NCBI RefSeq assembly: GCF_001074975.1
Contig: NZ_JUUO01000088.1
Location: 1-64,000 of the forward strand
Length of the DNA stretch: 64,000 nucleotides
From: Streptococcus pseudopneumoniae
GTDB lineage: Bacteria > Bacillota > Bacilli > Lactobacillales > Streptococcaceae
Direction: 5' to 3'
Shown here piece by piece: positions 1 to 9,605 of this stretch. Within the stretch, counting starts at the first letter, position 1. Each line of letters begins with the position of its first letter. The translations under genes and the position numbers were made by a program. The notes below the pieces were generated by a model that saw nothing but the letters and a program-made list of their open reading frames with translations, had not been told where the DNA came from and made no database searches.

Positions 1-107
1 ATGAAAATCAAAGAGCAAACTAGGAAGCTAGCCGCAGGTTGCTCAAAACACTGTTTTGAGGTTGCAGATAGAGCTGACGTGGTTTGAATTTGATTTTCGA
101 AGAGTAT
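1..107. repeat. BOX-type repeat, truncated by window edge
   Basis: This is a boxC-like module followed by a shortened boxA-like module ending in TTCGAAGAGTAT. The first bases of the usual ATACTCA start lie outside the window. The same pattern recurs at 18483, 52607 and 55284. It sits just downstream of the secY stop codon. BOX elements are typical of pneumococcus and its close relatives. Confidence 0.85.
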
Positions 108-119
108 CAGTAAATACTT

Positions 120-1430
120 TTATTCTGTTCTATCCATGAAACCAACATACTTACGTTTCAATAGGTATCCTTCCAATTGTTTGATTCCTTCAATACCTGT
201 AGAGATAATGATCAAGAGGCTTGTTCCTCCAAAAGCGACCGCTTCTGAAAGTCCGAAAACATCTTTTGCCACAATCGGTAAAATAGAAATCACACCAAGG
301 AAGAGGGAACCAACAGTTGCAAGACGGCGAAGAAGTTTAGACATATATTCTTCTGTACCTTTACCAGGACGAACTCCGTGGATATAGGCACCGCTCTTTT
401 GTAAGTTCTCTGCTGCTTTTTCAGGATTAATCTGTACAAACGTGTAGAAGAATGTAAAGAGAATAATCAACAAAGCATACATAGCAATACCAGTTGGTGA
501 AGTTGTTGCCAGCATTTCTTGTGCTGTTCTTACCCAAGCCCAATCATGTCCTGTAGCGCTCAAAAACTGAAGAATAGCCGCCGGCGCTGCAGTAATCGAA
601 CTTGCAAAGATAACAGGGATAACTCCAGCAGGGTTTACCTTCAAAGGAAGGTAAGAGCTAGATGGAGCACCTTGTGCAACCTTAGTATATTGGATTGGAA
701 TTTTGTATTCTGCTTGTTGAACATAAGTTGTAAAATAAATGATCAACAATACAGTAATAATCAAAATGATTACGAAAATGATAGATGAAGTGATACGGCT
801 ACTTGGCACGTTCACAAAGTAGTCTACATAGATGCCCTGAATCATCTCTGGAATTGAGGCAACAATCCCGGCAAAGATAATCATGGAAACACCGTTTCCG
901 TATCCCTTATCTGTAATTTGCTCTCCCAACCACGTGACAATCATACTACCAGCTGTTAAGATGATACCAATCGTCAGAAAAACTTGTGGAGTTAAAGCAG
1001 TTTTAATCAATTGAGCTCCAGCCAAGGTATTAAAACCAGCTGTAATCCCGATAGATTGCACAAAAGCGAGAACTAGAGCAATATAACGAGTAGCTTGATT
1101 CAATTTTCTTCGGCCTACTTCCCCTTGTTTACCCCACTCTACAAATTTGGGTAAAATATCCATTTGCAAGAGTTGGACAACGATAGAGGCCGTAATGTAG
1201 GGACTAACACCAAGAGCAAAAACTGAGAAGTTTTTCATGGCATTCCCTGACACCAAGCTCAACATGTTTAAGAAGGATAATCCACTTAAAGCATTCAAGC
1301 TATTGGCATTCACACCAGGAACTGTAATACTAGTTCCGATACGAAAGACCAAAACGATAAAAATTGTAAATAAAATTTTTGATCGAACCTGCTTGACTTT
1401 AAGAGCTTCTCTTAATAATTTAAAAAACAT
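120..1430 (-). CDS. secY: SecY preprotein translocase channel subunit
   Basis: SecY forms the membrane channel of the general secretion pathway together with SecE and SecG. The 436-residue product has the usual bacterial length and about ten hydrophobic helices. It opens with a short basic cytoplasmic N-terminus, followed by the conserved plug region rich in Gly, Ser and Asn. The C-terminal part holds the basic loop containing RPGKGTEEY that contacts SecA and the ribosome. It is the last gene seen of the spc operon and follows rplO by 12 bases. adk would be expected next, but it lies outside the window. There is no sign of damage. Confidence 0.98.
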   Translation of the reverse strand: MFFKLLREALKVKQVRSKILFTIFIVLVFRIGTSITVPGVNANSLNALSGLSFLNMLSLVSGNAMKNFSVFALGVSPYITASIVVQLLQMDILPKFVEWGKQGEVGRRKLNQATRYIALVLAFVQSIGITAGFNTLAGAQLIKTALTPQVFLTIGIILTAGSMIVTWLGEQITDKGYGNGVSMIIFAGIVASIPEMIQGIYVDYFVNVPSSRITSSIIFVIILIITVLLIIYFTTYVQQAEYKIPIQYTKVAQGAPSSSYLPLKVNPAGVIPVIFASSITAAPAAILQFLSATGHDWAWVRTAQEMLATTSPTGIAMYALLIILFTFFYTFVQINPEKAAENLQKSGAYIHGVRPGKGTEEYMSKLLRRLATVGSLFLGVISILPIVAKDVFGLSEAVAFGGTSLLIIISTGIEGIKQLEGYLLKRKYVGFMDRTE

Positions 1431-1442
1431 AGGTCACCTCTC

Positions 1443-1883
1443 TTAGATGACTTCTACTGAACCACCTTTAGCAGTGATAGCTTCTTCAGCTGATTTAGAG
1501 AATTTAGCTGCTTTCACAGTCAATTTCTTAGTCAACTCACCGTTACCAAGAACTTTAATACCTGATTTTTCAGCTTTAACAATTCCTGCTTCGATAAGAA
1601 CAACTGGAGTAACTTCAGCACCATCTTCAAAGACGTTCAATTGGTCAAGGTTCACAATTGCGTATTCTTTAGCGTTGATGTTAGTGAATCCACGTTTTGG
1701 AAGACGACGGAACAATGGAGTTTGTCCACCTTCAAAACCAAGGCGAACTCCGCCACCGCTACGAGCTTTTTGACCTTTTTGACCACGACCAGATGTTTTA
1801 CCGTTACCTGATGAAGTACCACGACCAACGCGGTTACGTACTTTACGAGAACCTTCTGCAGGTTTCAATTCATGAAGTTTCAT
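1443..1883 (-). CDS. rplO: 50S ribosomal protein L15
   Basis: L15 binds 23S rRNA and is a late assembly protein of the large subunit. The 146-residue product begins [14 protein letters not shown] and has the Gly- and Arg-rich N-terminal extension ([19 protein letters not shown]) typical of the family. An upstream in-frame ATG at 1949 would add 22 unrelated residues. I chose 1883 because a GAGGAG ribosome binding site sits just before it and the homology starts there. It lies between rpmD and secY in the conserved spc order. Confidence 0.97.
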   Translation of the reverse strand: MKLHELKPAEGSRKVRNRVGRGTSSGNGKTSGRGQKGQKARSGGGVRLGFEGGQTPLFRRLPKRGFTNINAKEYAIVNLDQLNVFEDGAEVTPVVLIEAGIVKAEKSGIKVLGNGELTKKLTVKAAKFSKSAEEAITAKGGSVEVI

Positions 1884-1986
1884 TTTATTTTCTCCTCTTT
1901 TGTAAAATGCTAGCGCCGATAAGGGAGAAAAGGTTGTCTCCCCCATCAACTCGCCTATACGACGTCATCATAGATGACTATATCTA

Positions 1987-2024
1987 GTTTTAGGGGATGG
2001 TATAGTGCACATCCCCTAAAAATT
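1987..2024 (-). other. Stem-loop between rpmD and rplO
   Basis: A 12-bp perfect stem (TTTTAGGGGATG pairing with CATCCCCTAAAA) with a loop of about 10 bases lies directly after rpmD. It has only a weak T-run after it on the minus strand. It is therefore more likely a partial terminator or RNA-processing site inside the operon than a full stop. Confidence 0.6.
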
Positions 2025-2026
2025 CA

Positions 2027-2209
2027 TTAGTTTACTTCTTCAACTGTTACCAAGTGAGATACTGCTGTGATCATACCACGGATAGCAGCGTTGTCTTCTT
2101 TAATAACAGAGCTGTTCAATTTGCCAAGTCCAAGTGCTACAACAGTTTTACGTTGTGATGGAATGCGTCCGATTGGAGACTTAGTCAAAGTAATTTTAAT
2201 TTGAGCCAT
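2027..2209 (-). CDS. rpmD: 50S ribosomal protein L30
   Basis: This is a small large-subunit protein of 60 residues, starting [14 protein letters not shown]. The length and the SPIGR...[13 protein letters not shown] core are typical of bacterial L30. The open frame extends 18 codons further upstream, but the start at 2209 has the ribosome binding site (AAAGGGGATAAA) and matches the family start. It sits between rpsE and rplO as in other Firmicutes. L30 is one of the less essential spc products and is absent in some bacteria. Confidence 0.96.
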   Translation of the reverse strand: MAQIKITLTKSPIGRIPSQRKTVVALGLGKLNSSVIKEDNAAIRGMITAVSHLVTVEEVN

Positions 2210-2222
2210 TTTATCCCCTTTC

Positions 2223-2717
2223 TTATGCCAAATCAGAAACTGAAATACCACGAAGGGCAGCAACTTCTTCAGCGCGTTTCAATTGTTTCAAACCTTCAAC
2301 AGTTGCACGAACAATGTTGATTGGAGTGTTAGAACCAAGTGATTTAGATGTAATATCTGCCACACCTGCCAATTCCACAACGGCACGAACTGCACCACCA
2401 GCGGCAACTCCAGAACCTTCTACAGCAGGTTTCAACAATACTTTAGCTCCACCGAATTCTGAAAGAACTTCGTGTGGGATTGTTGTTCCAACCATAGGAA
2501 CTTCGATTAAGTTTTTCTTAGCATCATCTACTGCTTTACGGATTGCTTCTGGAACTTCTTGAGCTTTACCAGTACCAAATCCTACGCGACCGTTGTGGTC
2601 ACCAACAACAACAAGAGCTGCGAAACGAAGACGACGTCCACCTTTAACAACTTTTGTAACACGGTTGACAGCAACTACGCGTTCTTCTAATTCAACTGCA
2701 TTGTCTTTAAATGCCAT
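2223..2717 (-). CDS. rpsE: 30S ribosomal protein S5
   Basis: S5 acts in translational fidelity and mRNA helicase activity at the small-subunit entry site. The 164-residue protein has the N-terminal dsRNA-binding-like S5 domain (residues about 10-75, with the [17 protein letters not shown] segment) and a C-terminal domain with the [13 protein letters not shown] segment. Spectinomycin-resistance changes map to the loop at about residues 20-30 in known S5 proteins. Here it reads [11 protein letters not shown], with no obvious change. It is 17 bases after rplR. Confidence 0.97.
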   Translation of the reverse strand: MAFKDNAVELEERVVAVNRVTKVVKGGRRLRFAALVVVGDHNGRVGFGTGKAQEVPEAIRKAVDDAKKNLIEVPMVGTTIPHEVLSEFGGAKVLLKPAVEGSGVAAGGAVRAVVELAGVADITSKSLGSNTPINIVRATVEGLKQLKRAEEVAALRGISVSDLA

Positions 2718-2734
2718 TTTCTAGTGTCCTCCTA

Positions 2735-3091
2735 TTAGAATTTCAATCCGTTTTCACGAGCTGCATCAGCCAAAGCTTTCACACGTCCGTGATATAGATA
2801 TCCACCGCGGTCGAACACCACTTCTGAAATACCTTTAGCGTTTGCACGTTCTGCAACGAGTTTACCGACAGCAACGGCTTGTTCAGTTTTAGTTCCTTTT
2901 GAAACTTCTTTGTCAAGAGTTGAAGCACTTGCGAGCGTTACACCCGCTACGTCATCAATCACTTGAGCGTAGATGCCTGTATTAGAACGGAATACGTTCA
3001 AACGTGGGCGATCAGCAGTTCCAGAGAGTTTTCCGCGAACGCGACGGTGGCGTTTTTGGCGGAGTTTGTTTTTATCTGGTTTTGAAATCAC
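2735..3091 (-). CDS. rplR: 50S ribosomal protein L18
   Basis: L18 links 5S rRNA to the 50S central protuberance, with L5. The product is 118 residues and begins with a GTG codon read as Met, followed by [16 protein letters not shown]. An upstream ATG at 3130 adds 13 residues that do not match the family. The GTG start is preceded by GAGGTG at a good distance, so I used it. The C-terminus [17 protein letters not shown] is typical. Confidence 0.96.
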
Positions 3092-3174
3092 AGTTTTCAC
3101 CTCTTTAGTTTTAAATCGTGTGCTATGCACAAAGTTGGAAAATAGGTTGGTGGTTGAGAATCAACCACTCAACA

Positions 3175-3711
3175 TTATTTACCTGTTTTACCTTCTTTAC
3201 GGCGAACGAATTCACCAACGTAACGGATACCTTTACCTTTATATGGTTCTGGTGAACGAAGGCTACGTACGTAAGCAGCTGTTTGACCAACTACTTCTTT
3301 TGAAATTCCGCTAACAACAATTGTTGTTGGGTTTGGAAGTTCAAAAGTAATTCCTTCTGGAGCTTCAACTTCGTCTGGATGAGATTTACCAACAGCCAAA
3401 ACAAGTTTAGATCCTTGAAGTTGTGCACGGTAACCAACCCCGCGCATTTCAAGTTCTTTCTTGAATCCTTCTGATACACCAACAACCATGTTGTTCAAAA
3501 GGGCACGAGTAGTTCCGTGGATAGTTTTCATTTCTTTTGAATCGTTTGGACGGTGAAGACTTACTTCAGTACCTTCCACACGGATTTCAATATCTTTTGA
3601 GAACTCACGAGTAAGTTCTCCTTTAGGTCCTTTTACAGTTACAACGTTGTCATTGTTAGTGAGTTCAACACCAGCAGGCAACACGATAACTTTATTACCA
3701 ATACGTGACAT
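3175..3711 (-). CDS. rplF: 50S ribosomal protein L6
   Basis: L6 binds 23S rRNA near the GTPase-associated centre. The 178-residue product has the two tandem L6 domains and the C-terminal signature [14 protein letters not shown]. Start MSRIGNKVI is preceded by an AGGAGA ribosome binding site. The gene is separated from rpsH by about 190 bases holding a strong stem-loop (3808-3880), which is unusual spacing for this operon. Confidence 0.97.
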   Translation of the reverse strand: MSRIGNKVIVLPAGVELTNNDNVVTVKGPKGELTREFSKDIEIRVEGTEVSLHRPNDSKEMKTIHGTTRALLNNMVVGVSEGFKKELEMRGVGYRAQLQGSKLVLAVGKSHPDEVEAPEGITFELPNPTTIVVSGISKEVVGQTAAYVRSLRSPEPYKGKGIRYVGEFVRRKEGKTGK

Positions 3712-3807
3712 GTTTATTTTCTCCTGTTAGATTGTCAGGCCAGAACGGCCAGTTTTCACGGGGTTCAGATACTTATTTAGTTCAAGAGCTGAACTGAACA
3801 CGCTCTA

Positions 3808-3880
3808 AGAACTGTGCAAAATAGATAAGTTGGCTTGTTTGTAAACAAACTTCTCCAACTTTCTAATTTTGCTTTGTTCT
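3808..3880 (-). ncRNA. Nested stem-loop between rpsH and rplF
   Basis: On the minus strand the segment folds as a nested hairpin. Outer arms are AGAAC/GTTCT, then GCAAAAT/ATTTTGC, then TAGAAAGTTGG against CCAACTTATCTA, closing with GTTTGT/ACAAAC. It resembles the hairpin at 4490-4562, including the shared downstream words CACAG, TAG/AGAG and GTTCAGTT. It could be an r-protein autoregulation site or an RNA-processing site. The function is inferred only from structure and position. Confidence 0.55.
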
Positions 3881-3902
3881 TTACGAGCTTTTTATCTTGA
3901 TT

Positions 3903-4301
3903 TTACCAAACGTAAGCGATAACTTCTCCACCAACATTCTTTTGGCGTGCTTCTTTATCAGTAAGCAAACCTTCAGAAGTTGAAAGGATAGCAATTCCAA
4001 GTCCGTTAAGAACTTTTGGAAGGTCTTCACGTTTTTTGTAGACACGAAGTCCTGGTTTAGAAACACGTTTCAAGTTAGTGATAACTTTTTCACCGTTTGG
4101 TCCGTATTTAAGGAATACACGGATGATGCCTTGTTTGTCATCTTCGATGATTTCAACGTTTTTTACAAAACCTTCGCGTTTAAGGATTTCAGCAATCCCT
4201 TTTTTGATGTTTGATGCAGGTACTTCAAGTACTTCGTGTTTCGCTTGGTTAGCGTTACGAATACGAGTTAGGAAGTCTGCGATTGGGTCAGTCATAACCA
4301 T
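3903..4301 (-). CDS. rpsH: 30S ribosomal protein S8
   Basis: S8 is a primary 16S rRNA binder and, in E. coli, the translational repressor of the spc operon. The 132-residue protein has the full family length and ends with the conserved [21 protein letters not shown]. It is unusual in being flanked on both sides by long intergenic spaces (about 190 and 285 bases) with related stem-loops, whereas most genes in this operon are 3-30 bases apart. Confidence 0.97.
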   Translation of the reverse strand: MVMTDPIADFLTRIRNANQAKHEVLEVPASNIKKGIAEILKREGFVKNVEIIEDDKQGIIRVFLKYGPNGEKVITNLKRVSKPGLRVYKKREDLPKVLNGLGIAILSTSEGLLTDKEARQKNVGGEVIAYVW

Positions 4302-4489
4302 TTTATTTTTCTCCTCTTACTAGTAGTTTGCAAGTTGCACTTGCTAGTTAATACATGATACAAAGAGCGTAAGAGCAAGAGCAAAAATAGGCAATTTGAT
4401 GTAGGAGCGATGCTCCAAAGAAAATTGGTCTTTTTTGCCAAAGCTCTAGCTCGTGTTCAAATTGGCAAGTCCAACTGAACCCGGGCTAA

Positions 4490-4562
4490 ACTCTGTGTGA
4501 AAAAGATAAACTATCCAAGAAACTTCAGTTTCTTCGTCAAATTTCCTATTTTCACTTAGAGT
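4490..4562 (-). ncRNA. Nested stem-loop between rpsN and rpsH
   Basis: On the minus strand the outer arms ACTCT/AGAGT and GTGAAAA/TTTTTCAC enclose an inner hairpin AAGAAACT/AGTTTCTT. The rest of the 285-base spacer (4302-4585) holds no ORF. The element has a clear relative at 3808-3880, so rpsH is bracketed by two copies of one kind of structure. Role unknown. Confidence 0.55.
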
Positions 4563-4585
4563 TTTGACGTCCTTGATATCTTAAA

Positions 4586-4771
4586 TTACCAAGATGCTTT
4601 TGTTACACCAGGGATTTGTCCTTTGTAAGCTAATTCACGGAAGCAAACACGGCAAAGTTTAAATTTGCGGTAAACTGAATGTGGACGACCACATTTTTCA
4701 CAACGAGTATAAGCTTGAGTAGAGAACTTCGCTGGACGTTTGTTCTTAGCAATCATTGATTTTTTAGCCAT
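4586..4771 (-). CDS. rpsN: 30S ribosomal protein S14, zinc-binding form
   Basis: S14 helps assemble the head of the small subunit. At 61 residues it is the short zinc-ribbon form: the pair CEKC and CRVC, 16 residues apart, provides the four zinc ligands. The start [16 protein letters not shown] is preceded by GGAGGTAAAT. It lies 17 bases after rplE as in other Firmicute spc operons. Confidence 0.97.
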
Positions 4772-4788
4772 TAGATTTACCTCCTATA

Positions 4789-5331
4789 TTATTTTGCAAA
4801 AGGCATTCCAAGGCCTGTAAGCAATGCACGTGACTCTTCGTCAGTGTTAGCAGTTGTTACGATAACGATGTCAAGACCACGAGTTTTGTCAACGTCATCG
4901 AAGTTGATTTCTGGGAAGATCAATTGTTCTTTCACACCAAGTGTGTAGTTTCCGCGTCCATCAAATGATTTTGTTGGAACACCGTGGAAGTCACGTACAC
5001 GTGGAAGTGAAACTGAAACCAATTTATCCAAGAATTCGTACATACGTTCACCACGAAGGGTAACTTTTGCACCGATCGCAACACCTTCACGAAGACGGAA
5101 GCCGGCGATTGATTTTTTAGCTTTAGTGATAAGTGGTTTTTGACCTGAGATAAGTGCCAATTCTTCAGCAGCTTTTTCAAGGCTTTTAGCGTTTGATACA
5201 GCTTCACCAACACCCATGTTCAAAACGATCTTATCTACTTTAGGCACAGCCATCACTGATGAGTAGTTGAATTGTTCTGTCAAAGCAGGAACTACTTCAT
5301 TAAGATATTTTTCTTTTAAACGATTTGCCAT
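4789..5331 (-). CDS. rplE: 50S ribosomal protein L5
   Basis: L5 binds 5S rRNA and contacts the P-site tRNA. The 180-residue product has the normal length and contains [13 protein letters not shown] and [16 protein letters not shown], which are conserved family segments. The start MANRLKEKY has an AGGAG site upstream. No unusual features were seen. Confidence 0.97.
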   Translation of the reverse strand: MANRLKEKYLNEVVPALTEQFNYSSVMAVPKVDKIVLNMGVGEAVSNAKSLEKAAEELALISGQKPLITKAKKSIAGFRLREGVAIGAKVTLRGERMYEFLDKLVSVSLPRVRDFHGVPTKSFDGRGNYTLGVKEQLIFPEINFDDVDKTRGLDIVIVTTANTDEESRALLTGLGMPFAK

Positions 5332-5354
5332 TATACTTCTCCTTTCCTTCGTGA

Positions 5355-5660
5355 TTAATCAAGCACTTCGCCTGATTTTTTGTTGTAGCGAACTTTTTTA
5401 CCGTCTACAAATTTGTAACCAACACGACCAGCTACACCATTTTTGTCCAAAACTTGAACGTTTGATACGTGGATAGCTGCTTCTTTCTCGATGATACCAC
5501 CTTGAGGAAGCTCGTTAGTTGGACGTTGGTGTTTCTTAACGATGTTAACACCTTCAACGATAACTTTGTTTACTTTTGGAAGGGCAGTAAGGACAACAGC
5601 TTCTGTTCCCTTATCTTTACCAGCGATTACGCGAACTTTGTCGCCTTTTTTTACAAACAT
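5355..5660 (-). CDS. rplX: 50S ribosomal protein L24
   Basis: L24 is an assembly initiator of the large subunit at the exit-tunnel side. The 101-residue product starts [18 protein letters not shown], which is the KOW motif, and ends with the typical [18 protein letters not shown]. It lies between rplE and rplN. A short hairpin (CCCTGGA/TCCAGGG, about 5699-5718) precedes it in the gap after rplN. Confidence 0.97.
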
Positions 5661-5738
5661 TAGGTTTCTCCTTGATTTTTCTTACGCCCATAAGGGCACC
5701 CTGGAGGTAAATCCAGGGGACTAGTTTGTTTCTAAAAA

Positions 5739-6107
5739 TTAAAGTACTTCTGGAGCAAGTGACACGATCTTCATGAAGCCACCTTCACGTAATTCACGTG
5801 CAACTGGGCCAAAGATACGTGTTCCGCGAGGAGTTTTGTCTTCACGGATGATAACTGCTGCGTTTTCGTCAAATTTGATGTATGAACCATCAGCACGACG
5901 AGCACCTGATTTAGTACGAACGATAACTGCTTTAACAACGTCACCTTTTTTAACCGCACCACCAGGAGTAGCTTGTTTTACAGATGCCACGATAACATCA
6001 CCGATGTTTGCAAATTTACGTCCTGAACCACCAAGAACTTTGATAGTCAAGATTTCGCGAGCACCGCTGTTGTCTGCGACTTTCAAACGAGTTTCTGTTT
6101 GAATCAT
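5739..6107 (-). CDS. rplN: 50S ribosomal protein L14
   Basis: L14 sits at the subunit interface and forms bridges to the small subunit. It is 122 residues, the near-invariant length of the family. It begins [16 protein letters not shown] and carries [19 protein letters not shown]. The start has a GGAGAAAACTGAA site in the 25-base gap after rpsQ. It is intact. Confidence 0.98.
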   Translation of the reverse strand: MIQTETRLKVADNSGAREILTIKVLGGSGRKFANIGDVIVASVKQATPGGAVKKGDVVKAVIVRTKSGARRADGSYIKFDENAAVIIREDKTPRGTRIFGPVARELREGGFMKIVSLAPEVL

Positions 6108-6132
6108 TTCAGTTTTCTCCTTTCAGGTTTGA

Positions 6133-6393
6133 TTAGATGATGACCGCTTCTTCAACAACTTCTACAAGACGGAAACGTTTTGTAGCTGAAAGCGGGCGAG
6201 TTTCCATGATACGTACGATATCGCCTTCTTTGGCAACATTGTTTTCATCATGAGCTTTGTATTTTTTAGAGTAGTTAATACGTTTACCATAGACTGGGTG
6301 GTTACGTTTTGTTTCAACTACAACTGTGATTGTCTTGTCCATTTTGTCAGATACAACACGTCCAACAAGAACTTTACGATTATTGCGTTCCAT
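6133..6393 (-). CDS. rpsQ: 30S ribosomal protein S17
   Basis: S17 is an early 16S rRNA-binding protein with an OB fold. The 86-residue product contains [14 protein letters not shown] and the C-terminal [16 protein letters not shown] motif of the family. It lies between rpmC and rplN, with an AAGGAGAAATTTC site before its start. Confidence 0.97.
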
Positions 6394-6417
6394 TGAAATT
6401 TCTCCTTCCCTAGTCTA

Positions 6418-6624
6418 TTATTTCGCTTCAGATTGAACTGTTTTGATACGAGCGATTTGTTTTTTAACTTCTTTCAAGCGAGCTGTTTGTTCCAATTGAC
6501 CAGTAGCAGCTTGGAAACGAAGTTCAAACAATTCTTTTTTCAATTCGTTTTCGCGCTTCGCGAGTTCTTCTTGAGAAAGACCACGAAGTTCTTTAACAAA
6601 TTCTTTTACTTCATTAAGTTTCAT
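6418..6624 (-). CDS. rpmC: 50S ribosomal protein L29
   Basis: L29 lies at the exit tunnel next to L23 and contributes to docking of nascent-chain factors. The 68-residue all-helical product contains the typical [17 protein letters not shown] core. It starts 9 bases after the rplP stop, which suggests tight translational coupling. Confidence 0.97.
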
Positions 6625-6633
6625 GCCTTCTCC

Positions 6634-7047
6634 TTATTCTGCTTCACGTTTTACGAATTTACATTTAACTGGCAATTTGTGGCTAGCAAGACGAAGCGCT
6701 TCGCGAGCGATCTCTTCAGATACACCAGCGATTTCGAACATCACTTTACCACGTTTAACTGGTGCTACCCAACCTTCAGGTGCCCCTTTACCAGATCCCA
6801 TACGCACACCGATAGCTTTAGCAGTGTATGATTTGTGTGGGAAGATTTTAATCCAAACTTTACCACCACGTTTCATGTAACGAGTCATGGCGATACGAGC
6901 AGCTTCGATTTGGCGGTTAGTGATCCAGTGGCTAGTTGTAGCTTGAAGACCGTATTCACCGAATGCTACTTCTTTTCCACCTTTTGCTTCACCGCGCATT
7001 TTTCCACGGAATTCACGACGGTGTTTAACACGTTTAGGTACTAACAT
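6634..7047 (-). CDS. rplP: 50S ribosomal protein L16
   Basis: L16 helps form the A-site tRNA binding region and is a known site of evernimicin-resistance changes in pneumococcus. The 137-residue protein begins [19 protein letters not shown] and contains [21 protein letters not shown]. The arginine of the IRG-like segment reported in resistance studies cannot be judged here without an alignment. It begins three bases after rpsC ends. Confidence 0.97.
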   Translation of the reverse strand: MLVPKRVKHRREFRGKMRGEAKGGKEVAFGEYGLQATTSHWITNRQIEAARIAMTRYMKRGGKVWIKIFPHKSYTAKAIGVRMGSGKGAPEGWVAPVKRGKVMFEIAGVSEEIAREALRLASHKLPVKCKFVKREAE

Positions 7048-7050
7048 TGG

Positions 7051-7704
7051 TTATTTACCTCCTTTAGTGTTTTTGCGAGCTGGAAGAACTTCACCACGGT
7101 AGATCCATACTTTAACACCAAGTTTACCGTATGTAGTATCTGCTTCTTCCCAAGCGTAATCGATATCTGCACGAAGTGTGTGAAGTGGAACAGTTCCTTC
7201 AGAGTATCCTTCAGCACGGGCGATATCTGCACCGTTCAAACGACCTGATACTTGAGTTTTGATTCCTTTAGCTCCAGCACGCATTGCACGTTGGATTGCT
7301 TGTTTTTGTGCACGACGGAAAGCAACACGTTGCTCCAATTGACGAGCAATACCTTCACCTACAAGGTGAGCATCCAAATCAGGTTGTTTGATTTCGATGA
7401 TGTTGATGTGTACTTGTTTTCCAGTCAATTTGTTAAGTTTTGCACGGAGTGCATCAACGTTAGCACCACCTTTACCGATTACCATACCTGGTTTAGCAGT
7501 GTGAAGTGAAACGTTAACTTTGTTTACTGCGCGTTCGATTTCGATAGTTGAAACTGCTGCGTCAGCAAGTTCTTTTTGAACGAATTTACGGATTGCAAGA
7601 TCTTCATGAAGGTAATCCGCGTATTCTTTTTCAGCATACCATTTGGCATCCCAATCACGGATGATGCCGACACGCATACCAATTGGATGTACTTTTTGAC
7701 CCAC
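7051..7704 (-). CDS. rpsC: 30S ribosomal protein S3
   Basis: S3 lines the mRNA entry channel together with S4 and S5. The 217-residue product begins [13 protein letters not shown] and has the KH RNA-binding domain with [11 protein letters not shown] (GxxG loop at about residues 77-80). The C-terminal S3 domain includes [19 protein letters not shown]. It lies between rplV and rplP with 3-12 base gaps. Confidence 0.98.
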
Positions 7705-7716
7705 GATTTTACCTCC

Positions 7717-8061
7717 TTATTTTTCTGCAACAGCTACAGTGATGTGAGCTGTACGTTTGTTGATTGGTGAAGCTGAACCTTTCGCACGTGGACGGAAACG
7801 TTTCATAGTTGGTCCTTCGTTTGCGAATGCTTCAGATACTACCAAGTTAGCTTTATCCAAACCAAAGTTGTTTTCAGCGTTAGCTACAGCTGAGTTCAAA
7901 ACTTTCAAGATGATTTCAGCAGCTTTGTTTGGAGTGAATGTCAAGATTGCGATTGCATCGGCTACGCTTTTACCACGGATGTTATCAAGAACAAGACGTG
8001 ATTTACGAGGTGAAACACGTACTGTACGAGCCATTGCTTTAGCTGAAGTAATTTCTGCCAT
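7717..8061 (-). CDS. rplV: 50S ribosomal protein L22
   Basis: L22 lines the exit tunnel, and its beta-hairpin tip is a site of macrolide-resistance changes. The 114-residue protein has normal length and an apparently normal hairpin segment ([21 protein letters not shown] truncated to its key residues: M, K, R, F, R, P near residue 87-92). No insertion is seen. Macrolide resistance in this strain is better explained by mef/mel at 45-48 kb. Confidence 0.97.
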   Translation of the reverse strand: MAEITSAKAMARTVRVSPRKSRLVLDNIRGKSVADAIAILTFTPNKAAEIILKVLNSAVANAENNFGLDKANLVVSEAFANEGPTMKRFRPRAKGSASPINKRTAHITVAVAEK

Positions 8062-8072
8062 TTATGTTCTCC

Positions 8073-8354
8073 TTATTTTCTACGTGTTTTCTTGTCGTCT
8101 GCAGCGTGACCTTTGTAAGTACGAGTTGGTGCAAATTCACCAAGTTTGTGACCTACCATGTCTTCTTGGATGTAAACAGGTACGTGTTTACGTCCGTCAT
8201 AAACTGCGATAGTGTAACCAATGAAACTTGGGAAGATCGTTGAACGACGTGACCAAGTTTTAATAACTTTTTTCTTTTCGTCGTTAGCTTGAGCTTCAAC
8301 TTTTTTCATCAAATGCTCATCGACGAAAGGTCCTTTTTTAAGACTGCGTCCCAT
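8073..8354 (-). CDS. rpsS: 30S ribosomal protein S19
   Basis: S19 forms a complex with S13 at the head of the small subunit near the A site. The 93-residue protein starts [15 protein letters not shown] and contains ITDG-like and [14 protein letters not shown] segments. A longer open frame from 8402 adds 16 unrelated residues. I used 8354 because the homology and an AAAGGAGAAAATATA site both point there. About 100 bases separate it from rplB, with a small ACTAGT/ACTAGT hairpin. Confidence 0.97.
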
Positions 8355-8457
8355 TTTTATATTTTCTCCTTTAAATGTTGTACCACAGCGGCTTGCGCTC
8401 ACATGGAGCGCTACCGAGCTGGCGGATTTACTAGTTACTTAAGCGACTAGTTTAATA

Positions 8458-9291
8458 TTATTTCTCGTTGCGACGACGAACGATAAGTTTGTCAGATTTC
8501 GCTTTCTTGTTACGAGTTTTAAGACCAAGAGCAGGTTTGCCCCATGGAGTAGATGGTGCTTTACGACCAACTGGTGCTTTACCTTCACCACCACCGTGTG
8601 GGTGATCGTTAGGGTTCATTACAGAACCACGAACTGTTGGGCGGATACCTTTCCAACGGCTACGTCCTGCTTTACCAAGGTTTACAAGTCCATGTTGTTC
8701 GTTTCCGACAACACCAACTGTAGCACGGCAAGTTCCAAGAATCATACGAACTTCACCTGATTGAAGACGAACAAGAACGTATTTACCTTCTTGACCCAAT
8801 ACTTGAGCAGATGCACCAGCAGCACGTACCAATTCACCACCACGACCTGGTTTCAACTCGATGTTGTGGATCAAAGTACCAACCGGGATGTTAGCAAGTG
8901 GAAGAGCGTTTCCGACTTTGATATCTGCTTCTGGACCTGAAACGATACGTTGACCTACTTCAAGACCTTTTGGAGCGATGATGTATGCTTTCACACCGTC
9001 AGTGTAGTGTACAAGAGCGATGTTTGCAGAACGGTTTGGATCGTACTCGATTGTTTTAACAACTGCTTCAACGTTGTCTTTGTTGCGTTTGAAGTCAACC
9101 AAACGGTAGAAACGTTTGTGTCCACCACCTTGGTGACGAACTGTGATACGACCGTTGTTGTTACGACCAGCCTTGCTCTTCAATGCAACAAGCAATGATT
9201 TTTCAGGAGTGCTTGTTGTGATTTCAGCGAAATCCAAAGAAGTCATATTACGGCGACCGTTTGTTGTTGGTTTATAAACACGAATTCCCAC
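8458..9291 (-). CDS. rplB: 50S ribosomal protein L2
   Basis: L2 is needed for subunit association and peptidyl-transferase activity. The 277-residue product has the OB-fold and SH3-like domains and the C-terminal [18 protein letters not shown] motif, which includes the histidine important for activity. It starts [14 protein letters not shown] 17 bases after rplW. It is intact. Confidence 0.98.
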   Translation of the reverse strand: MGIRVYKPTTNGRRNMTSLDFAEITTSTPEKSLLVALKSKAGRNNNGRITVRHQGGGHKRFYRLVDFKRNKDNVEAVVKTIEYDPNRSANIALVHYTDGVKAYIIAPKGLEVGQRIVSGPEADIKVGNALPLANIPVGTLIHNIELKPGRGGELVRAAGASAQVLGQEGKYVLVRLQSGEVRMILGTCRATVGVVGNEQHGLVNLGKAGRSRWKGIRPTVRGSVMNPNDHPHGGGEGKAPVGRKAPSTPWGKPALGLKTRNKKAKSDKLIVRRRNEK

Positions 9292-9308
9292 GATATTTCC
9301 TCCTTAGA

Positions 9309-9605
9309 TTATTCAGCTTCAGCAGCAAACAACTCGATTGCTTTTGAATCAGCTGTAAGTGTGATGATAGCTTTTTTAGTTTTGTTAGTAAAACCAGTGT
9401 AACGTCCAACACGTTTAGCTTTTGGTTTTACGTTGATTGTGTTAACGTTGGCAACTTTAACACCTTCGAAAGCAGCTTCAACAGCTTGCTTGATCAAAAG
9501 TTTGTGTGCACGAGTGTCAACTTCAAATACATATTTCCCTGCTTCAAGTTGAGCCATTGAGCTTTCAGTGATGACAGGTTTTTTGATAACATCATACAAA
9601 TTCAT
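9309..9605 (-). CDS. rplW: 50S ribosomal protein L23
   Basis: L23 sits at the tunnel exit and docks trigger factor and SRP. It is 98 residues, beginning [16 protein letters not shown] with the conserved [18 protein letters not shown] loop that reaches into the tunnel. Its start codon overlaps the rplD stop region by one base (9605), implying translational coupling. Confidence 0.97.

Noticed and set aside
1-107. CRISPR-like repeats among the BOX copies
   Set aside because: The copies are tens of kilobases apart, with no spacer arrays and no cas genes.
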